Below are positions 19,568 to 27,644 of a stretch of 64,000 bases of DNA, piece by piece. A model generated the notes under the pieces. The model saw only the letters and a program-made list of their open reading frames with translations, searched no databases and was not told the origin of the DNA. The stretch is from assembly GCA_013815685.1 (NCBI GenBank), contig JACDFR010000003.1, positions 92,637 to 156,636 of the forward strand, in the 5' to 3' direction. The stretch comes from Ramlibacter sp. (GTDB lineage Bacteria; Pseudomonadota; Gammaproteobacteria; Burkholderiales; Burkholderiaceae_C). How positions within the stretch are numbered: the first letter of the stretch is position 1; each line of letters opens with the position of its first letter. The position numbers were made by a program, and so were the translations under genes.

Positions 19568-20323
19568 CTACGTAATCGCCTCGGGCCGGGGCGTCTTCTG
19601 ATCGGCCGGGCGCTTCGCAGGCCCCAGGCTGGCAACCCCGAGCCTTCCGTCGGACGACGCAAGCTCCTGCAGGTACGCCGTGAACAGGAGGTAGTAGGTG
19701 TCGATGTAGCGATGCACGCGCTTGACGTCGTCCTCGTCGTGGATCTCCATCGTCACCACACTCCAGACGTTGCCGATATGGTCTTCGTCGTCATCGACTT
19801 CTATGTGCGCCTTGGCCCCATCGATGGCGCCTTTGCCCAGCACACGCTCAAGATTCTTGTTCCACTCTCCCTGTGTGTGATACGAGACAAACTCGAGGAA
19901 ATACGCTTTGCACAGCAACCCCAAGGGGCCTTCATGCTCCAGCGTGTAGTAGATGAATCCCTGGAGAAGCTGGGTTGAAAGGAACGGCCTGGTGCCGTAG
20001 ACGGACTCTTCCGTCGCGCCCATCTTCTCGATGTCCTGCAGAAACAGCCGATCGTGCAGCATTTCCTCGTCCGCATAGCGAGCCCAAAGCTGCGCGGCTC
20101 TGGGATTGGTCTTGGTGAGAAGAACCAGTGTCTTCGCGTCGGCCACGCGGGCCAGGCGTATGCGCAGGATCGTCTGCGTTGTGTGGCGAAGGAAGATGTC
20201 GCGCGATATCTCCGACGCCTCGCGGAAGTAACGCCCCATCGGGAACGCCTCGTACATCGTACGGATCATGCCGTGCATCTTCTCTTCCACGTCGGTTCGA
20301 AGGGATTGAAAATCGATATTCAT
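19568..20323 (-). CDS. Haem-oxygenase-like diiron oxidase/oxygenase (HDO superfamily)
   Basis: The 251-residue all-helical product resembles the TenA/CADD/UndA/BesC-type family, which use a dinuclear metal site and O2 to cleave or N-oxygenate amino-acid or fatty-acid substrates. Candidate ligands in order are E86/E87 and H90 (ADEEMLHDR), E144 (FLEFVSYH), and H173, D177 and H182 (HIEVDDDEDHIGN). The family spacing of the last group is usually shorter, so D177/H182 need checking. Start ATG 20323 has AGGAG 7 bases upstream. It is first in the seven-gene operon, directly behind the AT-rich promoter region. Confidence 0.72.
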   Translation of the reverse strand: MNIDFQSLRTDVEEKMHGMIRTMYEAFPMGRYFREASEISRDIFLRHTTQTILRIRLARVADAKTLVLLTKTNPRAAQLWARYADEEMLHDRLFLQDIEKMGATEESVYGTRPFLSTQLLQGFIYYTLEHEGPLGLLCKAYFLEFVSYHTQGEWNKNLERVLGKGAIDGAKAHIEVDDDEDHIGNVWSVVTMEIHDEDDVKRVHRYIDTYYLLFTAYLQELASSDGRLGVASLGPAKRPADQKTPRPEAIT

Positions 20324-20439
20324 GATTTGTCTCCTACAACAACTTGTGATTGAACTCGTCGATAGCGCATTACCGAACTGGCTCATGTCCTTGACATCGG
20401 TTTTTTGCACTCCGGATCCGCTTTGTGCAATTGACATGC

Positions 20440-20640
20440 ATTAAGCGATACCGATATACCATTTAACTGCAGCTGAATATTTACGCATAGCTACTATAGT
20501 TAGTAGATAAGCTAGAAATAATTTAATCTATTTGAAGTTACGAGTTAAATGGTCATTTTCTTCTATGATAATCCTAAATAAAATAATTAGATTAAATGGT
20601 TTTTATCGATGGATCGGAAGCGTATTGTTTTCTGGTTAAT
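20440..20640. promoter_or_regulatory. AT-rich promoter/operator region of the island operon
   Basis: This stretch is strikingly AT-rich against a high-GC background. A 9-bp motif TTAAATGGT occurs at 20545-20553 and 20592-20600, and inverted (ACCATTTAA) at 20458-20466. ATTTAATCTA at 20521-20530 pairs with TAGATTAAAT at 20588-20597. CTACTA-TAGT-TAGTAG forms a palindrome near 20491-20506. These look like binding sites for a regulator of the minus-strand operon. No gene was found here. Confidence 0.6.
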
Positions 20641-20659
20641 AGGGAAGATTTGATGGCTG

Positions 20660-21225
20660 GTAGCCCACGTGTTCGCAGGTACGCCGCGGCCGCGGCCGCA
20701 GGCCGTATTTGCTGGAGTCGATGCTGCGGGTGCACCTGATGCAGGACTGGTTTGCGCTGAGCGACCCGGCGATGGAGGAGGCCCTGTACGAGATCGCTTC
20801 GCTGCGCACCTTCGCGCATCTGAGCCTGACCGAGGCCATTCCCGACGAGACCACCAGCCTGAACTTCCGTCACCTGCTCGAAGAGAACGACCTGGCCGAG
20901 GACATCCTGAAGGCGGTCAACGCGCACCTGACGCGCAAGGGCTTGCTTCTGAAGCGAGGCAGCATCGTCGATGCCACGATCATTGCCGCGCCCAGTTCCA
21001 CCAAGAACGCGCAGGGAGAGCGCGATCCGGAGATGCACCAGACGAAGAAGGGCGAGCAGTGGTACTTCGGGATAAAGCGCACATCGGCGTGGACGCCGAC
21101 AGCGGCCTGGTGCACACCGTGACGACCACGCCGGCCAACGAGTCGGATGTGGAACAAGTGGCCGACCTGCTGCACGGCAAGGAACACGTCTGGGCCGACT
21201 CCGGCTATCGGGGTGGGAGCAGTCC
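20660..21225 (+). pseudogene. IS5-family transposase, truncated and frameshifted
   Basis: [20 protein letters not shown], followed by [34 protein letters not shown] and [14 protein letters not shown], is a clear IS5-type transposase (first catalytic Asp in VDATII). Just after EQWYFGIK one base is missing, and the protein resumes in another frame as [22 protein letters not shown] up to WADSGYRG. The N-terminal 50 or so residues and the final Glu-containing part are absent. A TTGTTCAGACCTTCCC stretch at about 21342 may be the old IS end. The element is dead. Confidence 0.85.
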
Positions 21226-21435
21226 GTGCGAAAACAGCGTGAGGCCCAGGGAACGGGCGCAAATGCGTACACGACGCTTGCGGTCAGCGATTCCTGGCTT
21301 CATGCCGGTTTGAAACGCCGAGCCAAGTCATGGTTAGGCCTTGTTCAGACCTTCCCAAGCACGAGGAAAGAGTTTCAAGCTGCCGGCCTGAACGCGGCGT
21401 GCCTGTTTACCTGCAGGAAGCCTGCTGGTCTTCGG

Positions 21436-21730
21436 CTAACGATTGGGGCCCCCGCGCGCGTCTTTCATCAGGGTCCGCAGGAATTGAACCGCTGCATAAA
21501 TGACCGCTTGTAGTTTCGCTGTCCGCGACCTTCGCCGATTTGAGCAACGCGCCGCCCAAATCGACGGAAGAGCGATATCGCCAAAATCAAATGGCGTTGG
21601 CAAAACAGGCGTGCAAGCGCAGCCGCCCATCCCTCCTCCACTCCCCTGACCCATTAGGCCTGTCGGGTCAAAGAAACTGACCGGGCCCCCCCCACATAGG
21701 TGAAGTCTTAAAAAGCTGCGGCTCAGATTC
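21436..21730 (-). pseudogene. Rhs core C-terminal fragment (PVSFFDPTGL) with tail
   Basis: On the minus strand GGGPVSFFDPTGL matches the end of the Rhs repeat-associated core (normally YVGGNPVSYxDPxGL). It is followed by a short variable tail GQGSGGGMGGCACTPVLPTP and about 50 further residues. A frame change at the poly-G before GPVSFF separates it from TYVGG-like coding. No full Rhs protein is present, so this is an orphan tip or decayed remnant. Confidence 0.6.
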
Positions 21731-21880
21731 ACGGACCACCGACGGCGCATACCTTCAGTTCCTTTCAAACACTTCGGGGTTTAAGCTGAGCTTATCGGCA
21801 CCTTTATTTCTGCGCATCAAGTCAATACGGATCGGTAGATTTTCAGGAATAGCGACTCCATTGAGCTTGACACAAAAGAT

Positions 21881-22294
21881 ATGGAGCCGTCAAAAATACG
21901 ATTCGACTCGTACACACGCACCACCGTCAGCATCGACCCGACCGGGATGGTTATGCGAAAACTGACTTCAGGGCCCTCAATCCCAGAGGGAGGAACAATG
22001 GAAACGAACTCTGCCTCGGATTTCGAGTGTCGCCTAAATCACGTAAGCACCAACGTGACCTACTATCGTATAAGTCGCTCCTACTACTTCTCGATAACCC
22101 TGCTGAGCGCTGACGTCTGTGTATTTCGTTTCGCTACAAGCAGAGAGCAGGGTGTTGCGGCAATCAAAAAATATGAGCTATGCGGGAAACCATATAGCCT
22201 CACCGACGGTATATGGTTAGGACGTTGCGCTCAAGTTGGAGCAAGGAGTTTCCGATCTCTCGCTTTATCGCGTCCAAATATGCTCCAGGCATAG
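21881..22294 (+). CDS. Hypothetical ORF opposite the Rhs fragments
   Basis: A 137-residue open frame (MEPSKIRFDSYTRTTVSIDP) with low GC and no family I recognise. The middle part (YYRISRSYYFSITLLSADVC) looks protein-like, but the opposite strand also contains coding-like stretches. It overlaps the Rhs tip on the other strand. It could be an immunity-type gene or no gene at all. Confidence 0.25.
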   Translation: MEPSKIRFDSYTRTTVSIDPTGMVMRKLTSGPSIPEGGTMETNSASDFECRLNHVSTNVTYYRISRSYYFSITLLSADVCVFRFATSREQGVAAIKKYELCGKPYSLTDGIWLGRCAQVGARSFRSLALSRPNMLQA

Positions 22295-22535
22295 TCGGAA
22301 TGTTTGCTTGCCAGTCCGGCACACCTCTCGACACCATTTCATCGACCCGAGCGTCATGAATCTCGCCAAACGTTCTACCTGCCGGAATGCACTGCTCAAT
22401 GATCCTGCTAATCGCGCCTCCGGGCGGCACGATCTGGTGGCCCTCTCGCCCTACAGTGTACGGCTGCGATGAGTTCTGCGGCCGGTACCAATCTATCCAA
22501 GCGGATCTATGTAGCTGACCGGATTCCCGCCACGA
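22200..22535 (-). pseudogene. Second orphan Rhs tip with C-terminal domain
   Basis: Reading the minus strand from about 22535, GGNPVSYIDPLG (the Rhs core end) is followed by a stop and frame change. An open stretch of 76 codons (22430-22200) then reads GAISRIIEQCIPAGRTFGEIHDARVDEMV and ends VLTIYRR. The arrangement core-end plus variable C-terminus is that of displaced Rhs toxin tips. The toxin activity is not recognisable; the GEIHD segment may be functional. Confidence 0.55.
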
Positions 22536-22602
22536 TGCGGGCGCCGCCCGCAGCCCGGGGCTAATGCGGGGTGCCGCGCATCAATTCCTGCAGACGGAAG
22601 GC

Positions 22603-23955
22603 TCAGGCCCCGGCGCTTTGGCGCGGTGCATCGAAGGTCAGGCGGTAACAGCTGACGTATCGTCCGATGGGCGCCAATTTCTCGAACCTGGCGCCATGAA
22701 TATCCGCCACTTTCTGTACGACACGATGTCCAAGGCCAAGTTCGAGGGATTTGCCCGGGAAGCTGTCATGCGCCAGCGGTTCGCCATGCGTCCGTTGGTC
22801 AGTAAAATCGCGGACCTCGATCGCCGGCACGTCATCGAGTACATGAACCTGGACCTGGGTGCCGGCCGGGGTATGAGAGATGGCGTTCTCGATCAGGTTT
22901 CTTAGCGCCAGCTCCAGCAAGACGGGATGACCTTTGACCTGGAGCGAGCGAATGCTTGAAAATGAGAGTTCGTGGCCGGATTCGTAGGCCAGTTGGGCGC
23001 AATCACCCACCACACGTCGTGCCAATTCCGCAAGGTCGACGATTCGCGATACCTCATCCATCTCGGTCCGGCTGGCACGGGCGAGTGCCAGCAGATGGGA
23101 GATGATCTCACCCGCCCGCCCCACGTCCTTTTCCATGCGCGACAGCGCCGCATCTCGCTGGGGGCCTGCCGGCAAATCCCGCAAAACACCTACCTGCAGA
23201 CCCAGCGATGTGAGCGGGGTCCGCAGCTCGTGGGCGAACTCATCTGCGAGCGCCCGCTCGCGAACCACGGAGGCGTGATAGCGACCGACCAAAGTGTTGA
23301 TGGCCTCGATGGCGGCTCGAAATTCCTCGTGGCGATTCGCGGTATCGAGCGGGACGGGCTTGCGAATATCCAAGGAGTTGATTTCCCTGGACAAGCTGTA
23401 AAGAGGACGCAAGCCCTGCCGCACGGCCAGACCCAGCCCCAGAGCCAGTACCGGCAGGACCCAGAGCCCCGGCTCCGTGATCTGCCCTGCAATATCACGC
23501 GCCAGGGCATCGCGCTCATTCAAGGACAGCAGGACCAGGACCTTGCGGTCCCGCGACACGCTCCATTTGGAAAATCCCCGCCACAGCGCGTGCGGTTCTC
23601 CCAATGCGATTGTCGCAAAACCCTCTTCGAGCGAGAACATCGGCGCAGGCCCTTCGGCCGATTGAGTCAACAAGCGGCCGGTCGCATCCCAAACGATAAC
23701 CCGCATCGACCGCTGGTAGTCGTGCGCTTTAAGGTCGTGGTGACCACCGGGCGAAGGAATCGCACTGCCGTTGACGAATTCGCCCCCTCGCTGGTTCGCG
23801 AACAATGCGGCCACGGCCGCCAGGTGGCCGTCTGTCAATTCGTCCGCTTCGTGCTCGCCGGTCTCATACCCGATAGCGATGAAGGCCGCCCAAAGCAACA
23901 CCAGCGCGCCCAGGATCCATCCCAGCAACTGCCCGGTCAGGGTGGGGGCCTTCAT
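22603..23955 (-). CDS. Two-component sensor histidine kinase, PmrB/QseC-like
   Basis: The 450-residue inner-membrane kinase has TM1 at about 10-28, a periplasmic region to about 160, TM2 around 163-180, a HAMP-like segment, and the H-box FAHELRTPLTSL near residue 245. An N-box (LRNLIENAISHTPAG) is present. The following G1 box is abnormal: VRDFTDQRTHGEPLAHDSF has no DxGxG, and the G2 region reads SLELGLGHRVVQKVADIHG. The gene overlaps the response regulator by 4 bases and is downstream of it. It probably senses cationic or envelope stress and controls the divergent lipid A genes. Confidence 0.88.
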   Translation of the reverse strand: MKAPTLTGQLLGWILGALVLLWAAFIAIGYETGEHEADELTDGHLAAVAALFANQRGGEFVNGSAIPSPGGHHDLKAHDYQRSMRVIVWDATGRLLTQSAEGPAPMFSLEEGFATIALGEPHALWRGFSKWSVSRDRKVLVLLSLNERDALARDIAGQITEPGLWVLPVLALGLGLAVRQGLRPLYSLSREINSLDIRKPVPLDTANRHEEFRAAIEAINTLVGRYHASVVRERALADEFAHELRTPLTSLGLQVGVLRDLPAGPQRDAALSRMEKDVGRAGEIISHLLALARASRTEMDEVSRIVDLAELARRVVGDCAQLAYESGHELSFSSIRSLQVKGHPVLLELALRNLIENAISHTPAGTQVQVHVLDDVPAIEVRDFTDQRTHGEPLAHDSFPGKSLELGLGHRVVQKVADIHGARFEKLAPIGRYVSCYRLTFDAPRQSAGA

Positions 23956-24635
23956 GCCGGCTCCCGGGGGATGAAGTAGCCCACGCCCCTCACCGTCCGG
24001 ATAATGTTCTCGCCCAGCTTGCGCCGCAGGTGATGCACATGGACCTCGATTGCATTGCTATCCAGCGCACTGTCCCAGTTGTAGAGCTTCGCCTCGATCT
24101 GGAGGCGCGAAAGGACTCGCGGACTGGCTTCCACCAGCGCCAGGAGGACGGCAAACTCCCGCGTGGACAGCTCGATGGGCCGGCCGTCGAAAGTCGCTGC
24201 GAGGGCGGCTGGATCCAGCCGCAAGGCACCGTGGCTGATCCCGGGGTTCGCGCGGCCGGCCGCTCGCCTTCGAAGCGCGCGCATCCTGGCGGCGAGCTCG
24301 TCGACATCGAACGGCTTTGTCACATAGTCGTCGGCGCCCAGATCCAGGCCAGCGATGCGCGATGCCGTCTTGTCCCGCGCCGTCATGATCAGCACGGGTA
24401 TCAATGGATCGGGTAACTGGCCCGCAGGGGCCCTTCTTATGCGGCGCAGAAGTTCGGTTCCGTCCCCATCGACAAGTTCCAGATCGAGAAGCACGATATC
24501 GAACGGCTCTGTGCCGAGTGCCGACCAAGCGGCGGCAACCCCGGTCATCACGTCGATGGCCCACCCCTGCAAGCGAAGGTTGGCCTGAAGCCCTTCCGCA
24601 ATGCCGCGATCATCTTCAACAACTAGCACTCGCAT
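23952..24635 (-). CDS. OmpR-family response regulator, PmrA/QseB-like
   Basis: The 227-residue regulator has a receiver domain with acidic pocket VEDD, phospho-acceptor in LLDLELVDGDG (about residue 51), the TARD threonine and YVTKPFD lysine. A C-terminal winged-helix domain follows, with ELSTREFAVLLAL and VEVHVHHLRRKLG-type recognition helix (EVHVHHLRRKLGENIIRTV). It is divergent from the PAP2-eptA genes and partners the kinase that overlaps its 3' end. Confidence 0.92.
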   Translation of the reverse strand: MRVLVVEDDRGIAEGLQANLRLQGWAIDVMTGVAAAWSALGTEPFDIVLLDLELVDGDGTELLRRIRRAPAGQLPDPLIPVLIMTARDKTASRIAGLDLGADDYVTKPFDVDELAARMRALRRRAAGRANPGISHGALRLDPAALAATFDGRPIELSTREFAVLLALVEASPRVLSRLQIEAKLYNWDSALDSNAIEVHVHHLRRKLGENIIRTVRGVGYFIPREPA

Positions 24636-24667
24636 CCCGGCATTTTGCTTTGTTTGCAGGCAACCTT

Positions 24668-24684
24668 CTTAAGACGGCGTTAAG
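24668..24684 (+). promoter_or_regulatory. PmrA-box-like site
   Basis: CTTAAG-ACGGC-GTTAAG, two half-sites separated by 5 bases, closely matches the PmrA/BasR direct repeat (YTTAAK-N5-YTTAAK); only the first base of the second half deviates. It sits between the response regulator and the PAP2 gene, so it could serve both. Confidence 0.7.
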
Positions 24685-24707
24685 CAAGGCCCGCCAAGCT
24701 GTCAGCC

Positions 24708-25388
24708 ATGTCTTCTGCGAGATCGCCGAATGAACGAGCTCTGCTCGTCCGGACGAGTGTGCTCTTTGCCGCTTTGCTTGCGTGGGATGCAAGTCTGCTG
24801 GATCTGGTCCTGGCGCGAGCCGTGGGCGGGCCTGCCGGCTTCGACCTTCGAGACAACTGGGTCCTCGCGCACCTCCTGCACGATGGGGCGCGCCGCGCGG
24901 CGTGGGTCCTTGTCCTCGGTCTTTGCATGGGGGTGTGGTGGCCGGTGGGCCCATTGCGGCGACTGGATTTTCATGAACGCGTTCAGCTTGCGCTGACAAC
25001 GCTTTTGGCCGCATTCGCCGTCTCTGTCCTGAAATCGTTCAGTACGACGAGCTGCCCTTGGGATCTGAGCTATTTCGGCGGTATCGCCCGCTACACCTCT
25101 CATTGGAGCGCGGTGGCCGACGGCGGGGCCGGCCGATGTTTTCCGGCCGGCCATGCCTCGTCAGGATTCGCCTTCGTCGGCGGCTACTTTGCTTTCCGGC
25201 GGACTTCGCCAGGGCAAAGCCGCGCCTGGCTGTGCACCTCCATCGCGGCAGGCCTGGTCTTTGGGATCGTGCAGCAGCTGCGGGGCGCGCATTTCGCGAG
25301 CCACACTCTCTGGACCGGGTTCATCTGTTGGGCAACAGCATTGGCAGTGGACGCCGCCTTCACAAAAGGCAGGCATGACCCGTCCTAG
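24708..25388 (+). CDS. PAP2-family membrane phosphatase (lipid A associated)
   Basis: The 226-residue protein has about six membrane helices. PAP2 motifs are visible: LKSFSTTSCPWD (degenerate motif 1), CFPAGHASSGF (motif 2) and RGAHFASHTLWTG (motif 3, catalytic His). It overlaps the phosphoethanolamine transferase gene by 14 bases, an arrangement also seen next to mcr-type genes. It probably dephosphorylates lipid A or a prenyl/lipid phosphate to allow or recycle head-group transfer. Confidence 0.85.
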   Translation: MSSARSPNERALLVRTSVLFAALLAWDASLLDLVLARAVGGPAGFDLRDNWVLAHLLHDGARRAAWVLVLGLCMGVWWPVGPLRRLDFHERVQLALTTLLAAFAVSVLKSFSTTSCPWDLSYFGGIARYTSHWSAVADGGAGRCFPAGHASSGFAFVGGYFAFRRTSPGQSRAWLCTSIAAGLVFGIVQQLRGAHFASHTLWTGFICWATALAVDAAFTKGRHDPS

Positions 25389-27072
25389 TCTTTCTCCCCT
25401 GCCGCTGACACTATTAGCAAGCGTCTGGATGGCGACGCTGGCGAACTTGCCGCTGTGGCGCGAACTGCGGCACGCCGGCCTGCTTCGCACGCCGGCCGAC
25501 TGGACGCTTGCCGCAGCCCTTGGCGTGGTGATCTGTTCAGCCCTGGTATTCATGCTCAGCTTTGCGGCGTGGCGTTGGATCCTGAAGCCAGCTATCGTGG
25601 TACTCCTCGTCGTGTCGGCGTTGGGCTCCTATTTCATGTGGACATACCACGTCGTCATCGACGGGGATATGTTCGTCAACGTTATCCAATCCGACGTGAA
25701 CGAGGCGCGTGCCCTCCTCAGTGCCGCAATGGCCGGTACCCTGTCGATCCTGGCCGCCGTCCCCGCGCTTGCCGTATGGCGCGTCCGGCTCCGGGTCAGG
25801 CCGATCGGAGCACAGTCGCTACGAAACATCGGCACGGCCCTGTTGTCGCTGCTGGTGCTGGTCGTTACCGTCATCGCAGCTTACCAACCGCTGTCGTCGG
25901 CCATGCGAAACCACAAGCAGTTGCGATACCTCATTAATCCCCTGAATGCGGTCTACGCTGCCGGTAACGTAGCGATGAAGCCGTTCCGTCGCAACGACTC
26001 TTTCCTCGAGGCCATCGGGATGGATGCAGCCGCTCCCACAGCCGCGCCAAATCCTCCTTTGCTCATTCTCGTTCTGGGCGAGACGGCCCGTGCCGACAAC
26101 TTTTCCCTGAACGGCTACGGTCGGCCCACGACGCCGGAACTTCAGCAACATGATGTGACTTCATTCAGGAATGCGGTATCGTGCGGGACAAGTACGGCGG
26201 CTTCGGTGCCGTGCATGTTTTCACACCTCGGCCGGGGCGGCTTCGAGAGCCGATCGCGCAATTACGAGAATCTTCTCGACGTGCTGCAGCGGGCGGGTCT
26301 GGCTGTCCTGTGGCTGGACAATCAGGCGGGTTGCAAAGCCGTCTGCGCGCGTGTTCCTACCGTGAGCACGTCGAGCCTGACCGACCCGAACCTGTGCACC
26401 GAGGGCGATTGCCTGGACGGGATACTGCTCAAGCATCTGGAAGCCGCGATGGCATCCTTGCCCCCGGAGCGTCGTGCCCGTGGCACAGTCATCGTCATGC
26501 ACCAGATGGGCAGTCACGGGCCCGCGTACTACCGGCGCTCGCCGCCGGACTTCAAGCGGTTCATGCCGGAATGCACGTCCAACAATCTTCCCCAGTGCAG
26601 CAGTTCGTCCCTGCTCAACGCGTATGACAATTCGATTGCCTACACGGATCACGTTCTCGCGTCGACGATCTCTTGGTTGAAGACGCAAGAGAACCTGTTC
26701 AGCCCGGCCATGGTCTACGTGAGCGACCACGGCGAGTCCCTGGGGGAAGGCAATCTCTACCTCCACGGGCTGCCCTACCTGATTGCGCCTGACCATCAAA
26801 AGCGCGTGCCCTGGATCACCTGGCTGTCCGCGAAGTTCGCCGCGCGCACGAGCCTGGACGCGGCGTGCTTGCGTGCGCGCGCGGACATCCCTGTGTCGCA
26901 CGACAACTATTTTCATTCCGTGCTCGGCCTGATGCAGGTTAGAACTACCGCCTACCGGCAAGACATGGATGTCTATGCGGGCTGCTCGCGAAGCCAGGCG
27001 AAACCGGAGCCCGCAACGACGGCGATGCCGCAAGGACGATCTGATGGCCCAGTGGATCATCGATTTCATTGA
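25375..27072 (+). CDS. eptA: Phosphoethanolamine-lipid A transferase, EptA/MCR family
   Basis: The 565-residue enzyme has five N-terminal membrane helices (to about residue 200) and a periplasmic sulfatase-fold domain. Zinc and catalytic motifs are VLGETARADNFSLNGYGR (Glu), SCGTSTAASVPCMFS (nucleophile Thr), MHQMGSHGPAYY (His), and VYVSDHGESLGEGNLYLHG (Asp-His, His). It adds phosphoethanolamine to lipid A phosphates and lowers binding of polymyxins. Start ATG 25375 is used because the longer frame reads through the PAP2 gene. Several paired cysteines in the soluble domain fit the family disulfides. Confidence 0.92.
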   Translation: MTRPSLSPLPLTLLASVWMATLANLPLWRELRHAGLLRTPADWTLAAALGVVICSALVFMLSFAAWRWILKPAIVVLLVVSALGSYFMWTYHVVIDGDMFVNVIQSDVNEARALLSAAMAGTLSILAAVPALAVWRVRLRVRPIGAQSLRNIGTALLSLLVLVVTVIAAYQPLSSAMRNHKQLRYLINPLNAVYAAGNVAMKPFRRNDSFLEAIGMDAAAPTAAPNPPLLILVLGETARADNFSLNGYGRPTTPELQQHDVTSFRNAVSCGTSTAASVPCMFSHLGRGGFESRSRNYENLLDVLQRAGLAVLWLDNQAGCKAVCARVPTVSTSSLTDPNLCTEGDCLDGILLKHLEAAMASLPPERRARGTVIVMHQMGSHGPAYYRRSPPDFKRFMPECTSNNLPQCSSSSLLNAYDNSIAYTDHVLASTISWLKTQENLFSPAMVYVSDHGESLGEGNLYLHGLPYLIAPDHQKRVPWITWLSAKFAARTSLDAACLRARADIPVSHDNYFHSVLGLMQVRTTAYRQDMDVYAGCSRSQAKPEPATTAMPQGRSDGPVDHRFH

Positions 27073-27643
27073 ACAATACGGCTACGCAGCGATAGCGGCG
27101 CTGATGCTGCTCGAGAACGTGTTCCCGCCGATACCGTCGGAACTCATCATGCCCTTTGCCGGCTTCAATGCGGCTCGCGGCAACCTGCAGCCCGTCTGGG
27201 TCGTCCTGACAGGAACCGCCGGCTCAGTGGCGGGGACCTTGCCGTGGTACTGGGTCGGCCGCAAAATTGGCCTGCAAAGGCTTCAGGCCTGGGCGGACCG
27301 TTACGGCCGCTGGCTGACCGTCAGCCGCAGCGACTTGCTCAAAGCGCACGACTGGTTCACGAAAAAAGGCGAGGCAGCAGTGGCGCTGGGCCGCCTCGTT
27401 CCCGCGTTGCGCAGCGTCATCTCTGCGCCTGCCGGAATCGTGCGCATGCCCCTAGTCAAGTTTGTCTGCTGGTCCACGGCGGGTTCGCTCGTCTGGACGT
27501 CACTTCTGGCCTCGGCGGGTTACGTACTTGAGGCGCACTATGAGTCGGTTGGGCGGTGGCTCGACCCGGTGGCGAAGGCGATCGTCGCCGTCGCGACTGG
27601 CGCGTACCTCTGGCGGGTCGCCACCTTCCGGAGCAATCGGTGA
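27044..27643 (+). CDS. DedA-family membrane protein
   Basis: The 199-residue protein has the DedA/VTT core: FEQYGY..., LENVFPPIPSELIMPFAGF, the WYWVGRKIG loop and RLVPALRSVISAPAGI. These proteins act as phospholipid/undecaprenyl-phosphate flippases and influence colistin resistance. Start ATG 27044 has AAGGA upstream and overlaps the end of eptA, so it is probably co-transcribed in the lipid A module. Confidence 0.9.
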   Translation: MAQWIIDFIEQYGYAAIAALMLLENVFPPIPSELIMPFAGFNAARGNLQPVWVVLTGTAGSVAGTLPWYWVGRKIGLQRLQAWADRYGRWLTVSRSDLLKAHDWFTKKGEAAVALGRLVPALRSVISAPAGIVRMPLVKFVCWSTAGSLVWTSLLASAGYVLEAHYESVGRWLDPVAKAIVAVATGAYLWRVATFRSNR

Positions 27644-27644
27644 T

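Noticed and set aside
21226..21513. Plus-strand [20 protein letters not shown] after the IS5 remnant
   Set aside because: No transposase motif is recognisable; the stretch is probably the scrambled IS tail.
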